A stretch of DNA of 52,875 nucleotides from Flavobacteriales bacterium UBA1694. GTDB taxonomy: Bacteria; Bacteroidota; Bacteroidia; Flavobacteriales; Weeksellaceae. The translations under genes and the position numbers were made by a program. A model generated the notes under the pieces. The model searched no databases, was not told the DNA's origin, and was given only the letters and a program-made list of their open reading frames with translations. Below are positions 7,964-16,792 of the stretch, one piece after another; within the stretch, counting starts at the first letter, position 1; every line of letters begins with the position of its first letter. Location of the stretch: NCBI GenBank assembly GCA_002319955.1, contig DCJS01000051.1:14060-66934 (forward strand). Direction: 5' to 3'.

Positions 7964-9478
7964 ATGGCAACCAAAGTATTGTTCAATTCTTTAGTGAACT
8001 GGTTCATTAAACAAAGAATTGACAACATCCAAAATTTTATTAAAGATCCCATTGAAACTCAAAAGGGTGTTTTGTTTTCTCAGCTTTACTTAGCGGAGGA
8101 CACTGTTTATGGAAAAATGTACGGATTTAATAGGATAAGCAGCCTCAAAGATTTTCAAAGCCGAGTCCCGATTGTCTCATATGAAGAGATCGAGCCGTTC
8201 ATTGAAAGGGCTCGACAGGGCGAAAAAGATGTCCTATGGCCAGGCGGGGTAAAGCATTTTGCGAAATCTTCGGGGACCACCAATGCGAAAAGCAAATACA
8301 TTCCCATTACGGAGGAAAGTCTTGAAAATTGCCATTTTAAAGCCGGTAAGGATCTTATCGCCATTTATGCGAACAACCACCCAGACAACCAACTCTTTTC
8401 AAATAAGAATCTAAAACTTGGGGGGAGCGCAGAGCGGTACCAGGATTTTAATTCCAAGTACGGGGATCTTTCGGCTATTCTGATCGAAAACTTACCATTT
8501 TGGGTGGATATTACCACCGTCCCAAGCCGGAAAGTTTCCCTGATGTCGGAATGGGAGACCAAACTCGAGGCCATTATTTCTGAGGTGAAAAGCCAAGATG
8601 TTGGAAGCCTAACGGGTGTGCCGAGTTGGATGATGGTTCTGCTTCAGCGTATTTTAAAAGAAACAGGCTCGAAAAGCATTTCTGAGCTTTGGCCCAACCT
8701 AGAAGTCTTTTTTCACGGGGGCATTAGTTTTAAACCTTACCGTGAACAGTACCATCAGATAGTTGGAAAGACCATTAATTATTACGAGATTTTCAACGCC
8801 TCAGAAGGCTTTTTTGCTATACAAGATCGCCCGAATAGCGATGAAATGCTTTTGATGCTGGATTACGGGATTTTCTATGAATTCATCCCCATGGAATCGT
8901 TTGAGAAGCCCGACCCGGTCGTTCTTTCTCTACAAGAGGTTGAACTTGATAAGAATTATGCCCTGGTGATTTCCACTAACGGCGGTCTATGGAGGTATTT
9001 GATCGGCGATACAGTTCGGTTCACCTCTTTAAGTCCGTTCCGAATTCAGGTCACTGGACGAACCAAGCATTATATTAATGCCTTTGGTGAGGAGCTTATG
9101 ATCGAGAATGTTGAGACTGCTCTAAGCCGAGTGTGTAAAACGTGCAGTGCCCAAATTAAAGAGTTCACAGGAGCCCCCATTTACATGAGCGAAGGAGAAT
9201 CAGGAGCCCACGAGTGGATCATCGAGTTTGCAGTCCCACCTGAGGACCTGGCGGTGTTTAGCGAGCAATTTGATGAACAACTTCAAGAGCTCAATTCGGA
9301 TTACGAAGCCAAGCGCTATAAAAATATCACCTTAAAGCCACCGGTGGTTCATCTTGCAAAAGAGGGACTGTTTTACGAGTGGATGTCTAGTCGAGGAAAA
9401 CTCGGTGGGCAAAATAAAGTTCCACGTTTGAGTAATGAACGGGAATATATGGAGACCTTACTTCAGATGAATTCCTAA
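7964..9478 (+). CDS. GH3 auxin-responsive promoter family protein (acyl-adenylate/amide-forming fold)
   Basis: 504 residues. Motifs of the GH3 branch of the ANL adenylating superfamily are visible: the ATP-binding loop FAKSSGTTNAKSK near 103-115, a Y-x-[AS]-[ST]-E-like segment (YEIFNASEGFFAI near 270-282), and TNGGLWRYLIGD with downstream TGRTKHYINAFGEEL. Plant GH3 enzymes conjugate amino acids to hormones; the substrates of bacterial homologues, common in Bacteroidota, are unknown. The first in-frame ATG (7868) would add 32 residues that do not fit the family. The gene ends at a bidirectional terminator shared with sodA. Confidence 0.88.
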   Translation: MATKVLFNSLVNWFIKQRIDNIQNFIKDPIETQKGVLFSQLYLAEDTVYGKMYGFNRISSLKDFQSRVPIVSYEEIEPFIERARQGEKDVLWPGGVKHFAKSSGTTNAKSKYIPITEESLENCHFKAGKDLIAIYANNHPDNQLFSNKNLKLGGSAERYQDFNSKYGDLSAILIENLPFWVDITTVPSRKVSLMSEWETKLEAIISEVKSQDVGSLTGVPSWMMVLLQRILKETGSKSISELWPNLEVFFHGGISFKPYREQYHQIVGKTINYYEIFNASEGFFAIQDRPNSDEMLLMLDYGIFYEFIPMESFEKPDPVVLSLQEVELDKNYALVISTNGGLWRYLIGDTVRFTSLSPFRIQVTGRTKHYINAFGEELMIENVETALSRVCKTCSAQIKEFTGAPIYMSEGESGAHEWIIEFAVPPEDLAVFSEQFDEQLQELNSDYEAKRYKNITLKPPVVHLAKEGLFYEWMSSRGKLGGQNKVPRLSNEREYMETLLQMNS

Positions 9479-9498
9479 GGAGAAGTGCCAATAAAAAC

Positions 9499-9537
9499 AA
9501 TTAGGGCGATTTTGAGATACTCAAAATCGCCCTAATT
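9499..9537. terminator. Bidirectional terminator between the GH3-family gene and sodA
   Basis: A perfect 18-bp inverted repeat (arms 9499-9516 and 9520-9537) with a 3-nt loop. It sits between two convergent stop codons. Confidence 0.85.
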
Positions 9538-9562
9538 AGTTGGTAAGCAGATTGTCTCTGGC

Positions 9563-10159
9563 TTATTTTGTGTAAAGTTCTTCTACCTTATCCCAATTGA
9601 TTAGGGTAAAGAATGCAGCCACGTAATCTGGTCTTTTGTTTTGGTAATTTAGGTAATAAGCATGTTCCCATACGTCAAGTGCTAGAACAGGTGTTCCTTT
9701 GCATTCTGCTTGTGGCATTAAAGGGTTGTCTTGGTTTGGCGTTGAGCAAACCGCAAGGCTTCCATCTTCTTTTTTGCAAACCCAAGCCCATCCAGATCCA
9801 AAACGTGTTTTTGCTGCTTCTGAAAAATCAGTTTTTAATTTTTCAAAACCGCCATACGCCTCAATTTGACTTTTCACAGTGCCTACTGGCTCAGTACTTC
9901 CCCCCGGAGTAAGAAGTTCCCAGAAAAGAGAGTGGTTGAAATGGCCACCGCCGTTATTTCTCACGGCTGCTTTATCTGTACCTGTTTTGCAAATTTCCTC
10001 AATAGTCTTTCCTTCCAATTCAGTTCCAGCAATAGCTTTGTTTAAATTGTCAACATAGCCTTGGTGGTGTTTTGTATGGTGGATTTCCATTGTTTTTGCA
10101 TCAATGGTAGGTTCTAGTGCATCGTAAGCGTAGCTTAATTTTGGTAACTCGAATGACAT
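9563..10159 (-). CDS. sodA: Superoxide dismutase, Mn-type by sequence
   Basis: 198 residues. It dismutates superoxide in the cytoplasm. Metal ligands are H27 (IHHTKHH), H76 (HFNHSLFW), D162 and H166 (DVWEHAYYL). Residue 71 region reads NNGGGHFNH and the second-sphere glutamine is Q143 in PNQDNPLMP. Gly near 71 with Gln near 143 is the manganese arrangement; iron enzymes carry the glutamine in the first segment instead. Cambialistic activity cannot be excluded. No signal peptide. The gene is convergent with the GH3-family gene across a strong terminator and follows rho on the same strand with a 132-bp spacer. Confidence 0.93.
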   Translation of the reverse strand: MSFELPKLSYAYDALEPTIDAKTMEIHHTKHHQGYVDNLNKAIAGTELEGKTIEEICKTGTDKAAVRNNGGGHFNHSLFWELLTPGGSTEPVGTVKSQIEAYGGFEKLKTDFSEAAKTRFGSGWAWVCKKEDGSLAVCSTPNQDNPLMPQAECKGTPVLALDVWEHAYYLNYQNKRPDYVAAFFTLINWDKVEELYTK

Positions 10160-10291
10160 AATTGTATTTTTTGGTTAGGGTCTAATTTAAGCAAAAATCA
10201 TGCTGAATCCTAGGGGTTGCGATCACTTTAATAAATCTTTAACATCGAAAAAATCCCTAATGAAACGTGCTAAGCGAATTAATTTCTCTTC

Positions 10292-12130
10292 TTAACGGTT
10301 CATTGACATAAGAAACTCTTCATTGGAAACAGTCCCTTTTATGTTTTTTTCCACAAAATCCATTGCTTCTAATGGATTCATATCCGAAAGGAATTTTCTT
10401 AAAATCCACATGCGTTGCATGGTTCCTTCGCCTAGAAGTAAATCGTCTTTTCTCGTGCTCGAGGAAACCAAATCAATGGCAGGATAGATTCGTTTGTTCG
10501 CGATTTTTCTATCGAGTTGAAGTTCCATATTCCCCGTTCCTTTGAATTCTTCAAAAATAACTTCGTCCATTTTGGATCCCGTATCAATAAGAGCCGTGGC
10601 GATAATCGTTAAAGAACCTCCGCCTTCAATATTTCTTGCGGCTCCAAAGAATCGTTTTGGTTTGTGAAGAGCATTGGCGTCAACCCCACCAGATAATACT
10701 TTACCAGAAGCTGGAGTGACAGTATTGTACGCTCTTGCAAGTCTTGTAATTGAATCAAGAAGGATGACCACATCGTGACCACACTCCACTAAACGCTGCG
10801 CCTTGGCTAAAACTAGGTTTGCGACTTTAACGTGTTTGTCTGCCGCTTCATCGAATGTTGAGGCAATCACTTCCGCATTAACACTTCGTTCCATGTCGGT
10901 CACCTCCTCCGGTCTTTCATCAATAAGTAAAACCATCATGTAGGCCTCCGGGTGGTTCGCAGAAATTGCGTTTGCGATTTCTTTAAGGATCATTGTTTTC
11001 CCGGTTTTAGGCTGGGCAACGATCATGGCTCTTTGGCCTTTTCCAATCGGGGCAAACATATCAACAATTCTTGTGGAAATTGTTGAGCCTTTGCCAGCTA
11101 AATTGAATTTTTCTTCTGGGAAAAGCGGTGTCAAGTATTCAAATGCGACGCGGTCTTTAATGAAATCTAAATCCCGTCCGTTAACTTCTAAAGGTTTTTT
11201 AAGTGAAAAGTACTTTTCACCTTCCTTCGGAAGTCGTACAATTCCCTTAACGGTATCCCCAGTTTTAAGTCCGTAGTTACGGATTTGTGCGGTTGATACA
11301 TAAACATCGTCTGGTGAGGAAATATAAGAGAAGTCAGAAGAGCGTAGGAATCCGTAGTTATCTGGAAGAATTTCTAGTACGCCTTCAATCGTTACGAGAC
11401 CATCAAAATTAAATTCTTTCTTTGATTCCAAGGGCTCTTGTGGAGCTCTATTTGAATTTGAATTCTGGTTTGAATTCTGATTGGAATTGGCAGGTTTTTG
11501 CGCGTTGTTTTGGTGCTGCGGTTTTCTTTGGCCCGCTTGAGAAGGACCTTGCGGTTTTTTCTCCGTAGGCTTGTCTTGGTTTTGAGCCGCGGCACGTGGC
11601 GCATTTTTTTGTCTATCATTTGAGTCATCCTCTGGCTGTTCGCTAGAATCAGCGTTTTGCTCAGGGATTGATTCGGTCGGTTTACGTCGGTTTTTAGATG
11701 CCTGTGCTGGTCTTTCAGCCTGTTTCGGCGTGGCCGATGCAGCTGGCTCTGCAGGCTGTGTAATCTCCGCAGGGGCTTCAAGCTCGGCGATGCTTAGGTC
11801 CTGTGAAGGCGCGTCAGAAATCGAAGTGGTCTTTTTCACCACGGGTGCTGCTTTTTTAACCGGTTTTGCTGCTGCAGGTTTCGCAGCTGGTTTTTTTGCA
11901 ACCGGTTTTGCAGCCGGTTTAACGGCTTGTGCAGATTCTGCTGCAGGTTCTGGGGGTGTTGTAGTGAGGTAATAGTCTTTTGCAATTTTAGGATTAGAAG
12001 CCTGGAAGTCAAGAATTGCAAATATTTTGTCGTTTTCGGTAGTGGATTTGGCCACTTTAATGCCGAATTCTTTTAGTATAAGTGCCAAGTCCGTTTCGGA
12101 TTTTGACCTTAACATTTCAATGTTGAACAT
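10292..12130 (-). CDS. rho: Transcription termination factor Rho with disordered N-terminal insert
   Basis: 612 residues against about 420 in E. coli. Order: Rho N-terminal helical domain (1-55), a low-complexity insert (about 57-238) rich in Ala, Pro and Lys and then in Gln and Asn, the RNA-binding cold-shock-like domain (from about 243, with DNYGFLR), and the RecA-like ATPase. The P-loop QPKTGKT is at 373-379, followed by LLIDERPEEVTDM and the Q/R-loop region. It is a hexameric RNA helicase that ends transcription. Insert-bearing Rho proteins are common in Bacteroidota. A strong promoter match and an 80-90-nt leader precede it. Confidence 0.97.
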   Translation of the reverse strand: MFNIEMLRSKSETDLALILKEFGIKVAKSTTENDKIFAILDFQASNPKIAKDYYLTTTPPEPAAESAQAVKPAAKPVAKKPAAKPAAAKPVKKAAPVVKKTTSISDAPSQDLSIAELEAPAEITQPAEPAASATPKQAERPAQASKNRRKPTESIPEQNADSSEQPEDDSNDRQKNAPRAAAQNQDKPTEKKPQGPSQAGQRKPQHQNNAQKPANSNQNSNQNSNSNRAPQEPLESKKEFNFDGLVTIEGVLEILPDNYGFLRSSDFSYISSPDDVYVSTAQIRNYGLKTGDTVKGIVRLPKEGEKYFSLKKPLEVNGRDLDFIKDRVAFEYLTPLFPEEKFNLAGKGSTISTRIVDMFAPIGKGQRAMIVAQPKTGKTMILKEIANAISANHPEAYMMVLLIDERPEEVTDMERSVNAEVIASTFDEAADKHVKVANLVLAKAQRLVECGHDVVILLDSITRLARAYNTVTPASGKVLSGGVDANALHKPKRFFGAARNIEGGGSLTIIATALIDTGSKMDEVIFEEFKGTGNMELQLDRKIANKRIYPAIDLVSSSTRKDDLLLGEGTMQRMWILRKFLSDMNPLEAMDFVEKNIKGTVSNEEFLMSMNR

Positions 12131-12221
12131 AGAGTGTTGAGTAAAATTTGTGTTTGTAGGTACGTTTGTGTGATACGTGAATTTAGCCGGGCGGCTGTAA
12201 TGAATTGAATCAATTATTGTG

Positions 12222-12252
12222 CAAATCTACAATTTATTTTAAAAAATGCAAA
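12222..12252 (-). promoter_or_regulatory. Putative rho promoter (-33/-7)
   Basis: On the minus strand TTTG (12249-12252) is followed after exactly 19 nt by TAGATTTG (12222-12229), matching both halves of the Bacteroidota consensus. The predicted start near 12217 gives an untranslated leader of about 86 nt, which includes the short palindrome AGCCGCCCGGCT. Confidence 0.6.
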
Positions 12253-12261
12253 AAAAATTCC

Positions 12262-12269
12262 TATTTTTG
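12262..12269 (+). promoter_or_regulatory. Putative -7 promoter element of the DUF4293 gene
   Basis: TATTTTTG ends 4 nt before the ATG at 12274, so transcription would begin at the start codon. It is back to back with the rho promoter. No -33 match. Confidence 0.4.
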
Positions 12270-12273
12270 CCAT

Positions 12274-12663
12274 ATGTTACAGCGAATTCAAACGGTTTGG
12301 ATGTTACTTTCAGTGATCGGTGCGGTATTTTTATACCTTACCAGTCAAGATTTGAATACCCTTTTATTTGAGGGTTTTGTGAGCGGGGCCGCAATGGTGC
12401 TAGCACTTTTGGGCGCCTTTTCAATATTTAACTACAAATCAAGATTAAGACAATTACTGCTGAATTACATCAGCTTAATTATAAACGTTTTGTTGATCGG
12501 TGTACTTCTGTACGGTTTGCTAAATTTATCTGGAGGAATTTCATTTCCTGAGAAAGGTATTGAGCCAATTTTTCCTTTGTTAAATGTCATTTGTTTGCTT
12601 ATTGCAAACCATTACATACGCAAAGATGAGAAGCTCGTAAAATCTGTCGATCGTCTTAGGTAG
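12274..12663 (+). CDS. DUF4293 family membrane protein
   Basis: 129 residues with four predicted transmembrane segments. It begins MLQRIQTVWMLLS, which is the conserved DUF4293 opening and the reason for choosing ATG 12274 over an in-frame start 23 codons upstream. The last residues (HYIRKDEKLVKSVDRLR) form a positively charged cytoplasmic tail containing the family's RKDE segment. Function unknown; the family is confined to Bacteroidota and is often found divergent from rho, as here. A factor-independent terminator follows immediately. Confidence 0.85.
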   Translation: MLQRIQTVWMLLSVIGAVFLYLTSQDLNTLLFEGFVSGAAMVLALLGAFSIFNYKSRLRQLLLNYISLIINVLLIGVLLYGLLNLSGGISFPEKGIEPIFPLLNVICLLIANHYIRKDEKLVKSVDRLR

Positions 12664-12687
12664 CCAAACAACGATTTTTTTGAGTGT

Positions 12688-12719
12688 AAAACGGTTCTGT
12701 TATGCAGGACCGTTTTTTT
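12688..12719 (+). terminator. Factor-independent terminator after the DUF4293 gene
   Basis: Arms AAAACGGTTCTG (12688-12699) and CAGGACCGTTTT (12705-12716) pair with a single G-T wobble around a 5-nt loop and run into a T-tract. Confidence 0.85.
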
Positions 12720-12768
12720 ATGCCTTGTCCTTAGGGCTGGCAAATAAGTTCAACTGATCAGAATTGTG

Positions 12769-12776
12769 TATTTTTG
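12769..12776 (+). promoter_or_regulatory. Putative -7 promoter element of the ABC exporter gene
   Basis: TATTTTTG lies 16 nt before the ATG at 12793, downstream of the preceding terminator. It overlaps an in-frame ATG at 12766, which argues against that earlier start. Confidence 0.4.
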
Positions 12777-12792
12777 TGGCTTAATTAATCGA

Positions 12793-14634
12793 ATGAAGCC
12801 CATACAGAGAATCTTGTATTTTGCGAGTCCGCATAAGCGTTTTTTATACCTAAGTATATTCTTTAATATATTATATTCCATTCTTAACATCTTTTCGGTG
12901 GCAACCATGCTTCCGATTTTAGGTCTTATGTTTGGAACAATGGACCGCATTGATGTAAGCCAAAAGCCGCAATACAGCGGAGATTTTGGAGCGTATTTTA
13001 CTTATTTAAAAGATTTAGCGTATTACCATATCCAGGTGCAAATCGATCAGAATGGCGCCGTTCAAGTTCTTGCTGTTCTTTGCGCCGTGACGGCTTTTTC
13101 TTTTTTACTTCGAAATATTTTCCGCTATTTGGGCGCCTTTTTACTTGTAAACTATCGAGTCGGCATCACGCGTGATTTACGCTCGGCGATGTACCGAAAG
13201 TTCCTTAAGCTTCCGGTTTCTTTTTTCACCGAGAAGAGAAAAGGTGATATGATGTCTAGGATTTCAAACGATATTGGAGCCGTTGAAAGTGGGGTGATGG
13301 GAAGTCTTGTGGATGTCGTGAATGCGCCCTTTATGATTATTACTTCGCTCATCACTCTTTTTGTACTTTCTCCAAATTTGACCTTCTTTTCGCTCCTTGT
13401 TTTCCCAGTAATGGGGTGGATCATTGCCTTTGTAGGAAAGAGTTTAAAACGTAAAGCCACGGCGGCGCAAGAAGAGTTAGGCAACTTATTTTCCTTAGTC
13501 GACGAAACTTTAAAATCTTCGAAAGTCATTAAGATTTTTAATGCCGATAAACTCTTAAATAAACGGTTTGATTCAACCACCCTTAATTGGCAAAACCACA
13601 CTATTGCGATGAGTCGCCGACGCGAATTGGCCTCTCCAATGAGTGAATTTCTGGGCTCGGTGACCATTTTACTTATTACGTGGTTTGCTGGGTATCAAAT
13701 CTTAAGTCAGAACTCCATGGATCCGGAAACGTTTTTAGTTTTCATCGCCATCTTCTTCCAGATTTTAGAGCCAGCCAAGAAACTTTCAAACGCTTATTCC
13801 TCAATTCAAGGGGGTATGGCTAGTTTAGACCGGGTTTCTGAGGTGCTCGATTACGATTTGAAGGTAGAAGAATCAAAAAATGCGAAGCCCATCGATAAAC
13901 TGACAATGGGTATTGAGTTTAAAAGCGTGAGTTTCTATTATGACTCGATTCACCCGATATTGGAGGATTTCAATTTGGTGCTTGAAAAGGGAAAAACCGT
14001 AGCCCTGGTTGGACAGTCTGGTAGTGGAAAAACGACGGTCGCCAACTTGCTGGCACGGTTCTATGACGCCCAATCGGGCTCGATTCTAATAGACGGGATT
14101 GATATTAAAGAGCTCCAACTTGAACCTTACCGAAGTCTTCTGGGAATGGTGACCCAAGAATCTGTTTTATTTAATGATTCGATTTACAACAATATTTTGA
14201 TGGGCAGGCCTGAGGCCACTGAAGCGCAAGTGATTGAAGCAGCGAAAATTGCAAATGTGCACCAGTTTGTGACCCAATTTGCTGAGGGGTATCACACGAA
14301 CATTGGAGACGATGGCTCGAAACTTTCTGGAGGACAGAAGCAGCGGGTTTCCATTGCGCGGGCCGTTCTAAAAAACCCACCGATTATGATTCTGGATGAG
14401 GCCACTAGTGCACTAGATACAGAAAGTGAACGCATGGTTCAAGAGGCGCTTGATAAAATGATGGAAAACCGAACTTCACTGATTATTGCCCACCGGCTCT
14501 CTACAATTCAAAAAGCCGACACGATTGTCGTTATGGAAAAAGGCAAAATTGTTGAGCAAGGCTCACACCGGGAGCTGCTTGACAAAAAAGGGGTGTATTA
14601 CAAATTGGTTGAGTTACAGAATTTCACGACTTAA
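12793..14634 (+). CDS. ABC exporter, fused permease and ATPase (MsbA-like)
   Basis: 613 residues. An N-terminal six-helix transmembrane domain (about 15-330) is followed by a nucleotide-binding domain. Walker A GQSGSGKTT is near 407-415, the signature LSGGQKQR near 511-518, Walker B IMILDEATS near 530, and the H-loop histidine is in IIAHRLST. The architecture is that of homodimeric type IV exporters such as MsbA, the lipid A-core flippase; related drug exporters look the same, so the substrate is not certain. It lies downstream of a terminator and -7 element. Its stop is 7 bp from that of the convergent antiporter gene. Confidence 0.88.
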   Translation: MKPIQRILYFASPHKRFLYLSIFFNILYSILNIFSVATMLPILGLMFGTMDRIDVSQKPQYSGDFGAYFTYLKDLAYYHIQVQIDQNGAVQVLAVLCAVTAFSFLLRNIFRYLGAFLLVNYRVGITRDLRSAMYRKFLKLPVSFFTEKRKGDMMSRISNDIGAVESGVMGSLVDVVNAPFMIITSLITLFVLSPNLTFFSLLVFPVMGWIIAFVGKSLKRKATAAQEELGNLFSLVDETLKSSKVIKIFNADKLLNKRFDSTTLNWQNHTIAMSRRRELASPMSEFLGSVTILLITWFAGYQILSQNSMDPETFLVFIAIFFQILEPAKKLSNAYSSIQGGMASLDRVSEVLDYDLKVEESKNAKPIDKLTMGIEFKSVSFYYDSIHPILEDFNLVLEKGKTVALVGQSGSGKTTVANLLARFYDAQSGSILIDGIDIKELQLEPYRSLLGMVTQESVLFNDSIYNNILMGRPEATEAQVIEAAKIANVHQFVTQFAEGYHTNIGDDGSKLSGGQKQRVSIARAVLKNPPIMILDEATSALDTESERMVQEALDKMMENRTSLIIAHRLSTIQKADTIVVMEKGKIVEQGSHRELLDKKGVYYKLVELQNFTT

Positions 14635-14641
14635 ATCAGCA

Positions 14642-16783
14642 CTACTTAAACAGTTTACCAATAAAATTTCCAATTTCACTGTAATCTTCTAAATTGTTGT
14701 GGCTGCTACGGTTTGCGTAGGAGCGAAGTGGAGCCGGTTGATCTGATTCGATTGAAGGGTATAGAACTAAGTAATTCGTGTCCTTGAATTTTTCATGAAG
14801 GAAATTTGGCACTTTCGCCATTTCCTTAAGATAGGAGACCTGTCCACGTTTGCTCATCATTAAAATCAGGCCCTCATCGGTCTTCATCTTCTCCGCAATT
14901 TTTGGAAGCTCATTCCAATTCGTGAAAATGATGAATTCGGCTTCGATAGCGGCTTTTTTCTTGATCTTTTCAAGGAGCTTTATGGTGTTTTCACTCGTAT
15001 AAAAAACCATTTTGGCTCCAGAATGCCTTGCCAAATTCCAGACTTTTAAAAGCGTTTTGAAAAAGCCAGGTTCCTTAGGGGCCAGCTCAGGAATCACACA
15101 GTGGTACGTGTGAATCGTCGCAGTAGGCTGCGCGCTATGGTAGACTAAAACATTGGTTGTAGAGTTGCTTAAGTAGCCATTGTACAGATTATAGACAAAC
15201 GAAGAGCTAAACCCTTTCTCCCGATCCACGCCGATAATTAAATCGGTGATCTTATGCTCCTTAATTTCGTTATTAATTCCATTAATGACATCAGAATCGT
15301 GTCTTTTCAGGGTGTTTATAATAATTTCTGCACCGGAGCCAATATTTGCGGCCGTGTGTAATAGTTTGTCCGCCTGTTTGTCCGAAGATTCATTCTTCAC
15401 CTCGTTAATCACATTCAGGGCATAGAGGTAATTTTTATTTGAACTCGATTTAGCTAGTAGTGCCAAGTTGGTCATTGGTTCTACGGTTTCTGGGTAGTTT
15501 AGCGCTAAAAGAATGCGCTCTTCACCAGGTTTCTCATCGGAAATGTTTTCCTGATTTTCACGCTCAAGGATTTTGGTTGCACTTTTCTGTGAAACAAAAG
15601 AAGAGACGGTACAAGAAACAAGAATTAATAAAATACTCCCGTTAAGAATGCTTTCATCTAGGAGCCTGATGGCCTCGCCCGAATCGGTTTCTCCGAGGAT
15701 AACATTATATCCGACCATAACGGCGGCTAAGGTGGCCGCTGCTGAGGCCGTTGATAAGCCAAAGACCATGTTTCCCTCATCATTGGTCAATTTAAAGGAT
15801 TTCTTGGTGGCCATCGCCGCTAAGTATTTACCTCCTATGGCCAAAACGGTCATCACTAAGGCCACCTTTATCGTTTCAAAATCTTTTATGAAGGCTTGAA
15901 AATCGATAATCATACCCACGGAAATAAGAAAAAATGGAATAAATAGCGCATTCCCTACAAAATCAATCCGATTCATTAAAGTCGAGGTGTGTGGAATCAA
16001 TCGGTTTAGTGCGAGTCCGGCCAAGAAGGCCCCAATGATTGCCTCCACGCCTGCAAGCTCAGCAAAGAGTCCGGCGAGATAAATCATCACCATCACAAAG
16101 ATGAAATGGGAGATTTTGTCATCCACGTTTTTAAAGAACCACCGACCAATTAGTGGAAATCCAATTAACACCACGGCAGCAAAAACACTAATAGAAACGC
16201 CTAGACGAATCCAAAATGCGTTGGTGACTTCCCCCTGGGACATCCCGACAATTACGGCAAGAATAAGTAGGGCAAGCAAATCGGTGATCATGGTCCCACC
16301 GACGGTAATATTTACCGCTCTGTTTTTGCTGATTCCAAGTTTGCTGGCTATCGGGTATGAGATTAGCGTATGAGACGAGAATATACTGGCAAAAAGGATC
16401 GATTTAATCCAATCGAAACCAAGTAAGTAATAGCCAGCTAGTATTCCAAGAATAAGTGGGATGACAAAAGTAAACCCTCCAAAGCCAAGACTTTTCCATT
16501 TATTTTTTTTGAACTCGGTAAGGTCTATTTCAAGACCGGCCATAAACATGATAAAAAGGAGCCCAGTCGTTCCAATAACAACAACACTGGCATCTCGGGG
16601 AAGAATACCTAGACCATTAGGCCCGATCACGGCGCCAGCAATGATGAGGCCGATTAAGTGGGGAACCTTTATCTTGTTTAAAAGTAGCGGCGCAGCCAAA
16701 ATAATCACGAGAATGACAAGGAACTTTAATAAGGGATCTTCAATTGGAATATTGAAGTGGCCGGCATTTAAGATTGTAAGCAT
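14642..16783 (-). CDS. CPA2-type cation:proton antiporter with universal-stress-like C-terminal domain
   Basis: 713 residues. About 12 hydrophobic segments occupy residues 1-400 (starting near ILVIILAAPLLLN, with LIGLIIAGAVIGPNGLG typical of Kef/CPA2 proteins). The cytoplasmic part (about 420-713) carries a nucleotide-binding-like alpha/beta domain (GEERILLALNYPETVEPM, then DLIIGVDREKGFSSSF), resembling UspA repeats rather than the TrkA-N domain of KefC. The likely role is Na+ or K+ exchange for H+ across the inner membrane. It lies 9 bp downstream of a lipoprotein gene, suggesting an operon, and ends 7 bp from the convergent ABC exporter. Confidence 0.85.
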   Translation of the reverse strand: MLTILNAGHFNIPIEDPLLKFLVILVIILAAPLLLNKIKVPHLIGLIIAGAVIGPNGLGILPRDASVVVIGTTGLLFIMFMAGLEIDLTEFKKNKWKSLGFGGFTFVIPLILGILAGYYLLGFDWIKSILFASIFSSHTLISYPIASKLGISKNRAVNITVGGTMITDLLALLILAVIVGMSQGEVTNAFWIRLGVSISVFAAVVLIGFPLIGRWFFKNVDDKISHFIFVMVMIYLAGLFAELAGVEAIIGAFLAGLALNRLIPHTSTLMNRIDFVGNALFIPFFLISVGMIIDFQAFIKDFETIKVALVMTVLAIGGKYLAAMATKKSFKLTNDEGNMVFGLSTASAAATLAAVMVGYNVILGETDSGEAIRLLDESILNGSILLILVSCTVSSFVSQKSATKILERENQENISDEKPGEERILLALNYPETVEPMTNLALLAKSSSNKNYLYALNVINEVKNESSDKQADKLLHTAANIGSGAEIIINTLKRHDSDVINGINNEIKEHKITDLIIGVDREKGFSSSFVYNLYNGYLSNSTTNVLVYHSAQPTATIHTYHCVIPELAPKEPGFFKTLLKVWNLARHSGAKMVFYTSENTIKLLEKIKKKAAIEAEFIIFTNWNELPKIAEKMKTDEGLILMMSKRGQVSYLKEMAKVPNFLHEKFKDTNYLVLYPSIESDQPAPLRSYANRSSHNNLEDYSEIGNFIGKLFK

Positions 16784-16792
16784 AAAATCGGG

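Noticed and set aside
11392..12021. Several open frames on both strands inside the N-terminal part of rho
   Set aside because: They are side effects of the low-complexity Ala/Pro/Gln/Asn coding sequence; the proteins are themselves repetitive and match nothing.
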